Source: Gryganskiella cystojenkinii
Lineage: Eukaryota; Mortierellomycota; Mortierellomycetes; Mortierellales; Mortierellaceae
DNA: 31,802 bases
Assembly: GCA_015852425.1 (NCBI GenBank)
Contig: JAAAIG010000345.1
Location: forward strand, 5,383-37,184
Direction: 5' to 3'
Position 1 is the first letter of the stretch. Each line of letters starts with the position of its first letter. The notes below the pieces were generated by a model. The model was not told the DNA's origin. It ran no database searches and worked only from the letters and a program-made list of their open reading frames with translations. This document shows positions 1 to 9,822 of the stretch, one piece after another. The translations under genes were made by a program, and so were the position numbers.

Positions 1-529
1 AAAAAAAAAAAAAAACACGAGCTTGTGAATGGAAGACCCGGATCTGATGCTCTTGAACAAAACAACCAAAAAAAAAACTACATGTAAATTTCTTTTACTT
101 TGGGCAAACGCGTTTAGGCCATTACCTTTCAACAGCAACGACTTTAGTTAGGGAAATCTGGCAATAAGCTAATTAGCTTAACTATCTGACGGATACCAAA
201 TATATCTTTCAAAGTGAACGACAGGGTAATACAATCTGACAAAGATGAAAAACAGGCGATGCTTGCTTCTCCACTCGTTCTTTGTCCAGGGTTCATTGTT
301 GTCCTTTTGCGGATACAAACCGCTCCAAGAACTCCCAAAACGTCCTCAGCAAGAGATGCGCTACTTGGCGAATACGTGATGGCTCTGTCCACAATGAGGA
401 AAAGAGAAAAGAAAAATGCCATCTCCATGGTATGGTTCCACAAAATATGAACTCCCTCCGTCCCTCGAGACGCTTTCGGAATTAAGCACTGCTGTTTCTT
501 TTGTTATTGTGGATGTTGACCGGTTGTGC
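1..529. other. Intergenic DNA, no gene recognised
   Basis: The window opens with an A15 run and continues with A/T-rich sequence. Open frames of up to about 100 codons exist on both strands (for example about 144-443 on the minus strand), but they overlap each other. None shows a recognisable domain, signal peptide or intron structure. The right part is presumably the upstream promoter region of the first lipase gene. Confidence 0.6.
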
Positions 530-543
530 CTGCCGAACGCCAT
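530..543 (+). promoter_or_regulatory. 14-bp promoter element shared by both lipase genes
   Basis: The sequence ctgccgaacgccat lies 318 bp before the lipase 1 start codon. It recurs exactly at 2622-2635, 299 bp before the lipase 2 start codon. The flanks are largely diverged, so retention of an exact 14-mer at a similar distance suggests a transcription-factor site. The factor is unknown, and an unselected remnant of the duplication is also possible. Confidence 0.5.
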
Positions 544-723
544 ACTCTACCGGCTCGCTGCTAGCGCAAAAAAATCTTGACAGGGACCTCGTTGTGCACT
601 TTCACACATGCGCACAAATGAGAAAACAAACGAGTCATTCAGGAACGAGAGAGAGGACAACATTGGGGAAGAGGAAGATGAACAATAAAAAAAAAAAAAG
701 AAACCAGCAAAGCGGTTCTCAGG

Positions 724-729
724 TATAAG
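724..729 (+). promoter_or_regulatory. Probable TATA box of lipase 1
   Basis: The motif tataag (within ggtataagtaca) lies about 135 bp upstream of the lipase 1 ATG and is followed by a pyrimidine-rich leader. A corresponding tataaaa lies at a similar distance from lipase 2. In both genes an aacaataaaaaaaa run sits shortly upstream of the box. Confidence 0.5.
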
Positions 730-860
730 TACAGTTCCGTTTCTCTCTTCTTTTTTTTTTCATTTGTTCCTCACTGCCCAAGTCCCATCACTCAACAAAC
801 GCCTTATCTACTCCCCAAAACAACTAACAAAAGCTCCTTCCCTTCTTTCCTTCCTTCCAC

Positions 861-1978
861 ATGAAAATCTCTGTCAAAACTATCCTCCTGGCGTTGGCCT
901 CTGTTGTCGCAGTCAATGAGGCCGCGCCTGTCAATGACACACCTTCTTCCCTGGTCAAGCGATCACCTAGCTCTGGCTACAATGATTTCAGCTGCAAGCC
1001 CTCGACGAAACATCCTCGCCCTGTGATCCTGGTCCATGGAACAACCCTGACCAACGCCTCATGGCACATGTTTGGACCCAAGATTGCCGATGCTGGATTC
1101 TGTGTCTTTTCGTTGACCTACGGAAAATGGAAGGGTATCCCGGTCTTTGCAGGTATTGCGCCCATTCCCAGCAACGTCGCTGAGGTTGGGGCCTTCGCGG
1201 ACAAAGTCTTGGCTGCCACTGGTAAGTGAGGACAACCATAACAACTACTATTCTTTGATCAGTTTTCTTTCCATCCATTATGCCTAAATGTCGCGATATA
1301 CCGTTTCCCGCTTCTTTCCCAAAAAAGGCACGAAGCAGGCGGACTTTGTGGGCCATAGCCAGGGTGGAATCTTGGCCCGTTATTGGTCTGAGTACCTTGG
1401 TGGTGCAGGCAAGATCAACCGAATGATTGGCATCTCGCCCATCACTCATGGCACGACCTTGGGTGGAATCACGACTTTGGCGAACGCCGTTGGTCTGTTG
1501 AGTCTTGGTAATGTGGGCCTTGACCCATTTGCGCCGGCCTTGATGCAAATGGTTGTGAATTCTTCGTTCATTCAACAGCTGAACGCTCCTGGGGACACCC
1601 TTGAGAATGTCTTTCAAGCCAACATTGTCACCAAGTAAGCCAGAGAAAGAAAATACGTGGAAGAAACTACGAGGAAGATTTTTTTTGGCTGTTTTTAACT
1701 GGTTTTTTATAATACAGGCTGGAACTAACATTTTCGCGTGTTTTTTGTTGCTGTCATATCCTTCCCATCTTATCAATAGGTATGATGAGGTTGTGACCCC
1801 TTACTTAACCGGATATCAGACTGGCGCTGGTGTTGTCAACCAGGTCCTTCAGGATTTGTGCGTCTTGGATCTGCATGAGCACATTTTTATGCCAGAATCT
1901 TTTGTCGTTCTTCAGTGGACTCTTCATCAACTCGATCCCTCCTCCCAGCCCAATGCCAGTTGCCTGTCGATAATTTGA
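861..1978 (+). CDS. Secreted class-2-type triacylglycerol lipase, copy 1 (3 exons)
   Basis: Exons are 861-1221, 1328-1634 and 1780-1978. Introns of 106 and 145 nt have GTAAGT/GTAAGC donors and AG acceptors. The spliced product is 288 aa. A hydrophobic N-terminus (residues 1 to about 21) looks like a signal peptide, followed by a short pro-region ending in LVKR (31-34), a Kex2-type site. The alpha/beta-hydrolase features match the Lipase_2 (EstA/LipA-like) family. These are the HG oxyanion motif (59-60) after the strand PVILV, the nucleophile elbow GHSQG with Ser131, a probable acid Asp225 in YDEVVTPY, and a probable His257 in DLHEHIF. Four cysteines (45, 81, 250, 284) could form disulfides in a secreted enzyme. 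NAS (65-67) is a possible N-glycosylation site. The enzyme should hydrolyse ester bonds of lipids outside the cell; its substrate range cannot be read from sequence. It is the left member of a tandem pair with the gene at 2934-4069. Confidence 0.9.
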
Positions 1979-2621
1979 AGAGCCTTTATTTTGAGCAGTA
2001 TTCATTCCTTTGATGTCCTGTTTTTCATATCACGTACTCTTCTCCTTTTCTGTCTGGCTGGATCCCGACCAAGAGAAAAAAAAAGGCATAATATTCAGTA
2101 TTTAGTTTTTTACTGCACGCACGACTTGCTGTAAAAATGGAAGCAAGATCTCTTTGCGAGACCAAAAGCGAGGATTAAAATGATGTTGGCTTGGTTAAAT
2201 GTCGTAGATGTTTGTTTTCAGACTGGGGGGAAGGGCCTCTCTTTTGACCAAGGACCCTCTTACTTTTGCTTCGTGGAACAACGACTGCGCCAAAGGCTGG
2301 CCTAGCAACCGAAATTTTTCTAACGACTGTTGACTTGGACGACTTTTCATAGCATCTCTCTCGGCATGACTCTCTTTTTTTTGACAGTCTGGAAGGTTAT
2401 TTTTCAGTGTGTGCAAATCTCTAAAAAAAATTCCTTTTTCTGGGATGCTTAACAAAAATACCAACGTTTCGTCTAAGCACGCCGCGCCACACAGCAAAAC
2501 AGCGGAAATAAAGGATGATGACGATCAGCCTCGATCGCTCGCTGGATCCGAGCCTAGCTTTAATCTGTTGCTCTTCCGACCCGGTTTACCTAGGACTGCG
2601 TTCTTTTTGTTTTTTTGGGCA
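1979..2621. other. Intergenic DNA between the tandem lipases
   Basis: This stretch holds the 3' end of lipase 1 and the distal promoter of lipase 2. It has A/T-rich runs and no domain-bearing open frame. The minus-strand frame at about 2195-2497 has no recognisable features and lacks intron or signal-peptide support. Confidence 0.6.
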
Positions 2622-2635
2622 CTGCCGAACGCCAT
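2622..2635 (+). promoter_or_regulatory. 14-bp promoter element, second copy (lipase 2)
   Basis: Exact copy of ctgccgaacgccat found at 530-543, here 299 bp before the lipase 2 ATG and 181 bp before its TATA box. The surrounding sequence is not obviously alignable. Confidence 0.5.
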
Positions 2636-2815
2636 TTTTCGATCACGCTTAGTCTACAAGTAGCTTGAAAACCATCCGCGCGTCTTCCTCTGAAAGACTT
2701 CACGCTGCGCATCCTCTCTATGTGCTGTACAGAAAATGACAACTAACGGAGTTTTCAGGAAGGAAAACGAGAACAATGGTAATGAAGAGAACAATAAAAA
2801 AAACGCTGGACTCGG

Positions 2816-2822
2816 TATAAAA
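2816..2822 (+). promoter_or_regulatory. TATA box of lipase 2
   Basis: The motif tataaaa lies about 112 bp upstream of the lipase 2 ATG. An aacaataaaaaaaa run sits about 20 bp further upstream, as in the lipase 1 promoter. Confidence 0.6.
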
Positions 2823-2933
2823 TGCCAGATCCGTTCCTCACTAATTTTTCGTATCTCAAGTCTAAAATCTCGACCTTCAACACATCTCCCTCCTCCATCA
2901 CATCCCTTAACAAGAACCCGTATTTTCTTCCCA

Positions 2934-4069
2934 ATGAAGTTCCCCGTCAAGGCCCTCCTCCTGTCTTTGGTCACAATTATTACAGTCTCCAAGGCTGCTC
3001 CGGTCGACAAGGACCCATCTTCCTCGTCTCTGGTCAGGCAATCGCTCGGTTCTGGATACAATGATTTCAATTGCAAACCTTCGGAAAAGCATCCTCGTCC
3101 CGTGATCCTGATCCATGGCACGGCCTTGTCAAGTGCATCCTGGCATATGTTTGGACCGAAGATCGCGAAAGCCGGGTTCTGTGTCTTTTCGTTGACATTC
3201 GGTAAATGGAAAGATATCCCGATCTTTGGAGGTCTAGCGCCTATCCATGACAGCGCTGCCGAGGTCGGAGCCTTTGCGGGCAAGGTCTTGGCAGCCACTG
3301 GTAAGTGAGAGCTAATCGAGATAAACCCCTTTTGATATATTTTTTTGTCATCATTTCTAACTAGATCTCATGACATGTTGTTTTCTCGTTCCAAAAATAT
3401 CTAGGAACGAATCAAGCAGACTTCGTGGGCCACAGTCAGGGCGGTATCCTGGCCCGTTACTGGTACAATTACCTCGGTGGCACGGGCAAGATAAACCGAA
3501 TGATCGGCATCGCACCGATTACGCATGGCACAACTCTACATGGACTTACAACTTTGGCCATCGCGCTCGGATTGTTGGATCTTGGTCATGTGGGTCTGGA
3601 CCCGTTTGCGCCGGCCCTGATGCAGCTGGTTGTGAACTCGACGTTCATGCAGCAGTTGAATGCTCACGGGGATACGCTTCCGAATGTCTTTCAAGCCAAT
3701 ATTGTCACCAAGTAAGCAAGGGCAAAACAAGGCTTGTTTTGTTTGTTGTTGTTCTTGTTTCTTTCGAGGATGACAACGTGAAGACCTGCTAATTTTAGCA
3801 TATTTTTGGTCCACCAATCGTATTCCTCCTTCCCTCCCTCCCTCTCCATTCATCATGCTCGAACAAATAGGTATGACGAGCTTGTGACCCCTTACTTGTC
3901 AGGATTCCAAACGGGTGCTGGTGTCGTCAACGAGGTTCTTCAGGATTTGTGCGTCTTGGATCTTCATGAGCACATTTTTATGCCCGAGTCCAAGGTCGTG
4001 ATTCAGTGGACCCTACATCAACTCGACCCTTCTTCTCAACCCAACGCCAACTGTTTGTCGATGATATAA
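2934..4069 (+). CDS. Secreted class-2-type triacylglycerol lipase, copy 2 (3 exons)
   Basis: Exons are 2934-3300, 3405-3711 and 3871-4069, with introns of 104 and 159 nt. The product is 290 aa. Exons 2 and 3 have exactly the same lengths (307 and 199 nt) as in lipase 1, and both introns fall at the same codons and phases (1 and 2), so this is a tandem duplicate. The start at 2934 is chosen because it aligns with MKISVK of copy 1 (MKFPVK here) and opens a signal peptide; the frame is open further upstream. Catalytic features are HG (61-62), GHSQG with Ser133, Asp227 in YDELVTPY, and His259 in DLHEHIF. The pro-region ends in LVRQ, so the dibasic Kex2-like site of copy 1 is missing here. Expected role: extracellular lipid ester hydrolysis. 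Whether the two enzymes differ in substrate or expression is unknown. Confidence 0.9.
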
Positions 4070-4446
4070 AGAAAACGGCAAACTTTGAAGAGCATCTTCC
4101 CCCCTCCGCTCAAATTCTCTCCCCACTCTATTATTTACTAAAAATCGGGATACGCCTTTAGGACGCGACTAAATATAATACTGTCGTTACCCAATTTATT
4201 CAGAATGTTTCCCTTCTAGGAATCTCGATGACAATTGTGCTCTACCCTTTCCTGAACCTCCTCCCCCCCCCCCCCCCCACAAAAAAAAAAATGTCGAAGA
4301 TTCATTGATTTTCGTCCGCACTCTTTTTTGCATACTGTGAAGGATGGTATACATTAGCGACTTTTTATGGCTGCGTCCTTGTATCTAAATAAAAACGTAG
4401 CTGTCTGCTTTAAAACAGTTCGCTATTCACTTTCTAGTGTTTTTCT
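4070..4446. other. Intergenic DNA between convergent genes
   Basis: This is the shared 3' flank of lipase 2 (plus strand) and the TMEM19-like gene (minus strand). It contains the C16/A11 homopolymer run and an aataaa at about 4389-4394. No open frame of interest is seen. Confidence 0.6.
4263..4291. repeat. C16-AC-A11 homopolymer tract
   Basis: Sixteen C residues (4263-4278), then AC, then eleven A residues (4281-4291). It is a simple low-complexity tract in the 3' flank of lipase 2, and its exact length is prone to sequencing error. Confidence 0.85.
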
Positions 4447-5955
4447 TTAAAACAGGGCTTTCAAAGAAAGATATCCAGTCACGGCGGCGAGGATCATGGA
4501 TGAGAAAAAGTTGACTTGATGATTGTCCAAGATGTCCAACCCCGAAATCGCCTTGACTTCATCATCAGCCTCCGCGGCTTTGTACGTGATAATTTTTTTC
4601 TTGGTCGAATAGTTGGATTTCTGAATCGTCGCGCCCAGAAGAGAGTCCAGCTATTTTTTTTTTGTGTCATGGGAAAAGAAGTTAGGTAACAGTTAGAAGG
4701 ACATAAGTATGCCTCTTTTTTCCACAATCATTCTTGGGCATTGTTCAAAGCCTATTACTTTCTCCGAAATGCGGACGAAAAGAAAGAAAGAAAGAAGACG
4801 AAAAAAAACAGACCAAGAATTTCTCTTACCAAAGATCCAAAGAAACCAGCACCAGCACCGGCGATCACCAAAGCGGACAAGAACCTGAAATCGAGCGAGT
4901 TGACATAACGATCAAAGCCGACCCACCGACCATTATCCCAGGCGAACGAACCCTCAAAGACCTGTTGGACCATGACACTGATTGCGGCCATGACACCAAT
5001 CAAGAGTCCACCACCGAGAGACGCTGCAAGGCCTAGAGGAGAGACACCGCCGTTCGTGCCTGGGGGTACCTTCTTCAAAGTCGTGATGAGTGTTGGCCAA
5101 GATTTGTTCAAGATTCCGAGTTCACTGGCCCACTATGAGAAAATTAAAAAGAGAAGATGGGGTGCGGTCAGTTTTTTTTTTTTTTGCTCCAGTTGTAGCG
5201 TCCAGCTCATTTGAAAAGATTTCCTCGATAAAAAAAGAGGGCATACAGTGTCACCGTTGCAGCAAGCATAATGTCCAATGTACGCAAACAAGAGTGTGCT
5301 CGCTCTCCAGTCGTTCATGAGCAAGGAAGAAAGACGCGGCTGTTTATCCCAGAAGAAGTATTGGAAGATCAAGGCCAAAACAGTACCGGTTGCTCCGTTC
5401 GAAAAGACCTGGATCGCAGTTCTTCCGCCTCCTTCTTGGTGATCTTCCTATTACAAGGATAAAAGAGCAATTACTGCGAGTTAATAAAACAAAAAAACGT
5501 GAAAGATGAAAAAAAACAACGTAAAAGATGACGCGTTTCTTTTTTTGTTTTTCGCTTCCTAGTTTACCTCGAGAGATTTCTTGATTTGGGACTTGTACTG
5601 ACAATATGAAGAGAGATAGAGAGAGATATTTCGTGAGATTTTCAATCAAAAAGGGCCTCAGCGTCAACTCTTATTTTTGGGGTTCCAAAAAAAAAAAGAA
5701 AAAAATAGCGCCTTTAGCCTCGTGTACCTTGGTCATTTTGCTGGAGGAAAGGAAAAAGGTAAGGAGAACGGTGCTAAAGACATAGGGCGTGTTTGTAAAA
5801 GTACCGAGACCGACGACCGTGGCCGCGATGGCACCCGAGGTCGAGAGCGACTTTTTCGTGAGACCGTGTCGAACAATAAAGGTGCAGAGTGCAGCAGGGA
5901 CGAGTATGTCCGAGGTGGTCATACTCCCAGGGAGGGAGAATTGGCGAGTAGGCAT
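4447..5955 (-). CDS. TMEM19: TMEM19/DUF92 family integral membrane protein (5 exons)
   Basis: Exons on the minus strand are 5955-5728, 5597-5568, 5447-5247, 5132-4830 and 4650-4447. All introns are phase 0 (130, 120, 114 and 179 nt, GT...AG). The product is 321 aa, close to the roughly 330 aa of animal TMEM19. Family landmarks appear in the expected order: SSSKMTK then [10 protein letters not shown] (residues 70-86), [27 protein letters not shown] around 146-158 across intron 3, [33 protein letters not shown] across intron 4, and [12 protein letters not shown] near the C-terminus. Several hydrophobic helices make it a polytopic membrane protein. The molecular function in fungi is not established. 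The plant DUF92 member VTE6 is a phytyl-phosphate kinase, so a prenyl/lipid phosphate kinase role is possible but unproven. It is divergent from the glutamate decarboxylase gene. Confidence 0.92.
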
Positions 5956-6808
5956 GGTCTTGTTCCAATTCCTATGTTTTCCAGTTCTCGTCCTGTCGTC
6001 TTAATGTGTTGATGGATGAACGAAAGAAAGGAAGGGAAATGAATGTACGATGATGATACAAATGAGAATATATTTTTTCTCATGCCTCGAGCACAAGCAT
6101 GCGCTCACAGATAAAGTGGACAGTCACATACACTGGACGTGGGAAATGATTGCGCTCGTTACCACCAAAAACTTCCTTCGACGGCAGTGTGCCCAGGTAA
6201 CGTTAACATCAACACTATCGCTAGTTGTTAGCGTACAGTGGATGTGTGTCTGTGTCCTTTGCTTGATAACGAGAAAAACCAAAGCATCTCGACCGGATCT
6301 AACACAACGGCGCTAGAAGTAATAAATCCTGCAGGTCTCTCTTCCTTCCCTCAATGATTACTATACCGGTAGGGTCGCGCAGTGCGCATAGAGTCTATCA
6401 TTGCAATCATGAGGCGTCAAAATGAAAAAGATGCCCACACAAATCGTCGCGTCCAACCCAACGAACCGAGGTACGAACGAGGCAGAGAGACACTCATTAT
6501 TTTATGCACGCAATGTTTCGGAGAACTCTTTTTCTTTTTAGGTGGACCATTCACCCAGACACTGAGCTGACACACGGCGTGTTCAGGTTCTCTTTGTGCA
6601 AGAAACAGTGGAGTCCTATTCCTCTGTCGCAGGGACCCTTTTCTTTTTTCTTTTTCCTTATCAGCAAAACCTTTTTCCCACCCGAGTAAAGAAAAGGCGA
6701 TTGAGTGCCCTGTGGACCAATTCGTCGTTTAAATTTTCAGTGCATGAGGTCATCCAACGGTCATTTCTTGAATGTAACCTAACCTATGAAATCTCTCTTT
6801 CTTTCACA
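5956..6808. other. Divergent promoter region between TMEM19-like gene and glutamate decarboxylase
   Basis: Together with the next element, about 950 bp separates two start codons on opposite strands. Open frames on the plus strand run into the decarboxylase frame without a stop, but the conserved part begins only after 6902. I see no other gene. Confidence 0.6.
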
Positions 6809-6817
6809 CATAAAAGG
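6809..6817 (+). promoter_or_regulatory. TATA-like element of glutamate decarboxylase
   Basis: CATAAAAGG lies 85 bp upstream of the ATG at 6902 and is followed by a pyrimidine-rich leader ending in cgctaccATGG. The 11-mer acataaaagga containing it recurs upstream of the Myb-like gene at 9208-9218. Confidence 0.45.
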
Positions 6818-6901
6818 AGACTTTTCTTCTCGCTCCTTTCTTTTTCCTTTTTCAATCATCTCACATACAACACATCCCTCACACAACTTTTCCACGCTAC
6901 C

Positions 6902-8700
6902 ATGGTCCTTCACAAACATATTGCCGCCTCTGAGATCGTCCAGGACGCCAAGGCCGCCCCCGTTAACGGACACCACTCACCTCACCATCGAGGAGAGAAT
7001 CGCAACCGCAATATCCACTCTCTTGCCTATGGTTCCCGGTACGCAACCGGTGACATCCCCAAGTACGAGCTCCCTAAGGAATCAACGGACGCCTCGGTCG
7101 CATATCAACTGATCCATGATGAACTTCAACTCGACGGACGCCCCGCTTTGAATCTGGCCAGTTTTGTCGGCACTTGGATGGAACCGGAGGCTGAGAAACT
7201 AATCATGGAATCCCTGGCGACGAATCTTTCAGACGTAGAAGAGTACCCGGGCACGATCCGGATCCAGTCTCGGTGTGTCTCTATTATCGGTGATCTCTGG
7301 AAGTCCAAGAACGCCATCGGTACCTCAACTGTCGGATCCTCGGAAGCCATCCAGATGGCTGGTCTGGCAATGAAGAAGCGTTGGCAGGGGAAGCGACGCG
7401 AGGCAGGGCTCGATGCCTCGAAGCCCAACATTGTCATGGGCAGCAACGCTCAAGTCGCACTTGAAAAGTTTGCTCGGTACTTTGATGTCGAGGAACGACT
7501 GGTGCCGATCAGCGAGAAAAGTCGTCATTGTCTGGATATTGAAAAGGCAATCGAGTACTGTGACGAGAATACGATCGGGGTCTTTGTGATCCTTGGGTCG
7601 ACTTATACAGGTCACTTCGAGAACGTGGAAGGAATGGCCAAGCTTCTGGACAAGTTGCAAGAAGAGAAGGGATGGGATATCCCGATCCATGTGGATGCTG
7701 CTTCGGGTGGATTCGTCGCCCCGTTTGCTTTCCCGGATCTTCGATGGAGTTTTGAGATTGATCGAGTAAAGTCGATCAACACCTCAGGTCACAAGTTTGG
7801 ACTGGTCTATGCAGGCATTGGTTGGATCCTTTGGAGGGACGAGTCGTTCTTGCCCAAGGAACTGATCTTTGAGTTGCATTACCTGGGTGGTACAGAACAG
7901 ACGTATACACTGAACTTTTCGCGTCCTGCTTGCTTCATGGTAACGTAAACTTGTTAGAGCCTGATCTTTTGTTTCTTTTGATGTTGCCTTGTTTGAGTTC
8001 GTTTTAGAATCGACTTCTTTTCTACATGTTATTTATTAACATTGTCTCTTCTTACGTACATCCCTTTCTTTCCTTTCGAACATAGATCGCAGCGTATTAC
8101 AACCTCGTCCGGTTGGGCCATTTCGGTTTCCGATCCATCATGGAGAACTGTCTCGTCAACGCGACGTTACTCTCCCGTTGTCTTGAAAGGTCGGATTATT
8201 TTGATGTGATCTCAGACATGCATCGTCCCAAGGGTGTTTATGGAGCGGAGTACAAGAACGGTGCCGAGGGCAAGGCCCAAAACCCTAGTTTGCCCGTGGT
8301 CGCTTTCAAGCTCACAGATGAATTCAAGAAGGAGAACCCCCATGTGAAACAGGTCGCCGTCTCGACACTCTTGCGCATCAAGGGTTGGATCGTGCCCAAC
8401 TATCCGTTGGCCAAGGGAGAGGAAAATGTCGAAATTTTGCGCGTGGTTGTGCGTGAGTCCCTGAGTGAGGATCTGGTCGAGGCTTTAGTCGCGGATATCA
8501 TAGAGGCGGTCGAGATTTTGCAAGAGAACAGTTCGTTTGACGTGAGCGTGTTGTCGACCAAGGGACCTAGCAGTAGTGGTCAGGAAGGAGAGAAAGGTCA
8601 CAAGAAGACAAATAACAGGAATACGGAGAACAACAGGTCGCATGGCAAGTTGACCGGGGCGCTATCGCATCCGACCAAGACTTTTGGCCGGACCTGTTAA
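6902..8700 (+). CDS. GAD1: Glutamate decarboxylase, PLP-dependent (2 exons)
   Basis: Exons are 6902-7939 and 8086-8700, with a 146-nt intron between ATG and ATC codons (phase 0). The product is 550 aa. It is a group II PLP decarboxylase converting L-glutamate to GABA plus CO2, normally cytosolic and feeding the GABA shunt. Landmarks are EYPGTIRIQSRCV (114-126), GTSTVGSSEA (140-149), the cofactor-binding HVDAASGG with Asp265, SINTSGHKFG with the PLP lysine at Lys298, and LNFSRPACFM joined across the intron to IAAYYNLVRLG. The start at 6902 has a good context (accATGG) and follows the leader. In-frame sequence upstream is simple T/C-rich leader. The last 45 or so residues are Ser/Gly/Asn/Lys-rich and outside the fold. 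The N-terminal 40 residues are His/Asn-rich, also outside the conserved core. The length agrees with fungal GADs. Confidence 0.95.
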
Positions 8701-9822
8701 AAAAATAAAAATGTCGGCCGAGCTTTGTTTAGGAAGAAAGAAAAGCAACAGAGCATTATCAATAACCATAGCATGCACATTTCACACACGTACACGTCTG
8801 TAAATAGCAACAAGAAAAACAATTTCAGAAATACGTTGGACACGGAGGAGAGATCAAAAAAAAAAAAAAAGGACCGTGTCGGACAGCATTTGGATGGGGC
8901 AAGACAACGTGTCTGCTGTGTGGGAAGAATGAGAGATAAAGGAAAATAAGGAGATGAGGAGTATGCGTGGGGTGCCACAGGGTCGATCAGGCGCAGTGCC
9001 TCAAGGTGGAGTTTGATCCACAAAGAAAGAAGGAAAAAAAAATGCTCAAAGGCCCATGGTCCAAAAATGATTTTTGCTCTCTCTGACGAAGCAATTGAGA
9101 TGAAAGAGTTGTGACGCTTTCGTGGTCACTTGTGTGCCAGAGCCATGTAAAATCATGCATTTTTCACAGCACCACGATTCAGCCCAGATCAGAGACACAC
9201 CCTCCAAACATAAAAGGATGCATCGTGGCTCTCCCTCCCACTTTTACTTTTTACTTTTCTGCTTTACTACTTCACTCTGCCACCGACTCTTTCTCTCATT
9301 GTTCCTCTTCTCATTCTTCTTATCCTTCACAATTTGACGTTGGCGTAAACCGATTCTCATTCGGGATTGAAACGAAAAAAAAAGTCAATTGCCACGTCTC
9401 CCGTTCTTTTAAAAACGCGAAGAGTTTATTCCTTGTTATCTCGTTTGCCACCAAAATACTCTGCCCTTCATTTTTCGAAAAGGAAAAAAATAATTCTCCG
9501 GTCCATTCTGTGTTTCCCATCCCTCCATTACCCGACAAGCTTTCTTTCTTTTTCTTTTTCTTTTTTTTATTGGTATGTCTCTCTCATTCATTCTATGCTG
9601 CCTTTGAACCCTTTCTATGATCGAGGACACCTAGACATTGGACTGACTCACACTTCTCTGCCATTTTCAGACTCATTTTGAAACAGGCACTCCAGTCATT
9701 GTCTACATTGCTGCGGCCGATAAAGCCGTTTTCCTTAACAACAGCCCACTCTCGTAAAGAACATTGTCGCCGTCGTCTGATCGTTTTCGGCAGCCTTTCC
9801 GAAGCTTCGCCTCCGTGACCGT
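8701..9822. other. Intergenic region: GAD 3' flank and Myb-like gene promoter/leader
   Basis: The left part is A-rich 3' flank. From about 9230 the plus strand becomes strongly pyrimidine-rich, typical of a long leader. A ttttcag at about 9664-9670 could be a leader-intron acceptor. Plus-strand frames here are simple Ser/Phe-rich translations of the pyrimidine tract and are not supported as genes. Confidence 0.55.
9209..9217 (+). promoter_or_regulatory. TATA-like element upstream of the Myb-like gene
   Basis: CATAAAAGG, identical to the element before glutamate decarboxylase, is here about 606 bp before the ATG. If used, it implies a long or spliced leader. Confidence 0.3.

Noticed and set aside
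1..15. A15 run at the window edge as a retrotransposon or retrogene tail
   Set aside because: No target-site duplication or element body can be seen on the available side, and A-runs are common throughout the intergenic DNA here.
144..443. 99-codon minus-strand frame near the left end
   Set aside because: No domain, signal or splice support. Overlapping plus-strand frames of similar quality exist, so it is most likely chance.
988..1776. 262-codon minus-strand frame across lipase 1
   Set aside because: It is the antisense shadow of well-supported lipase exons and introns.
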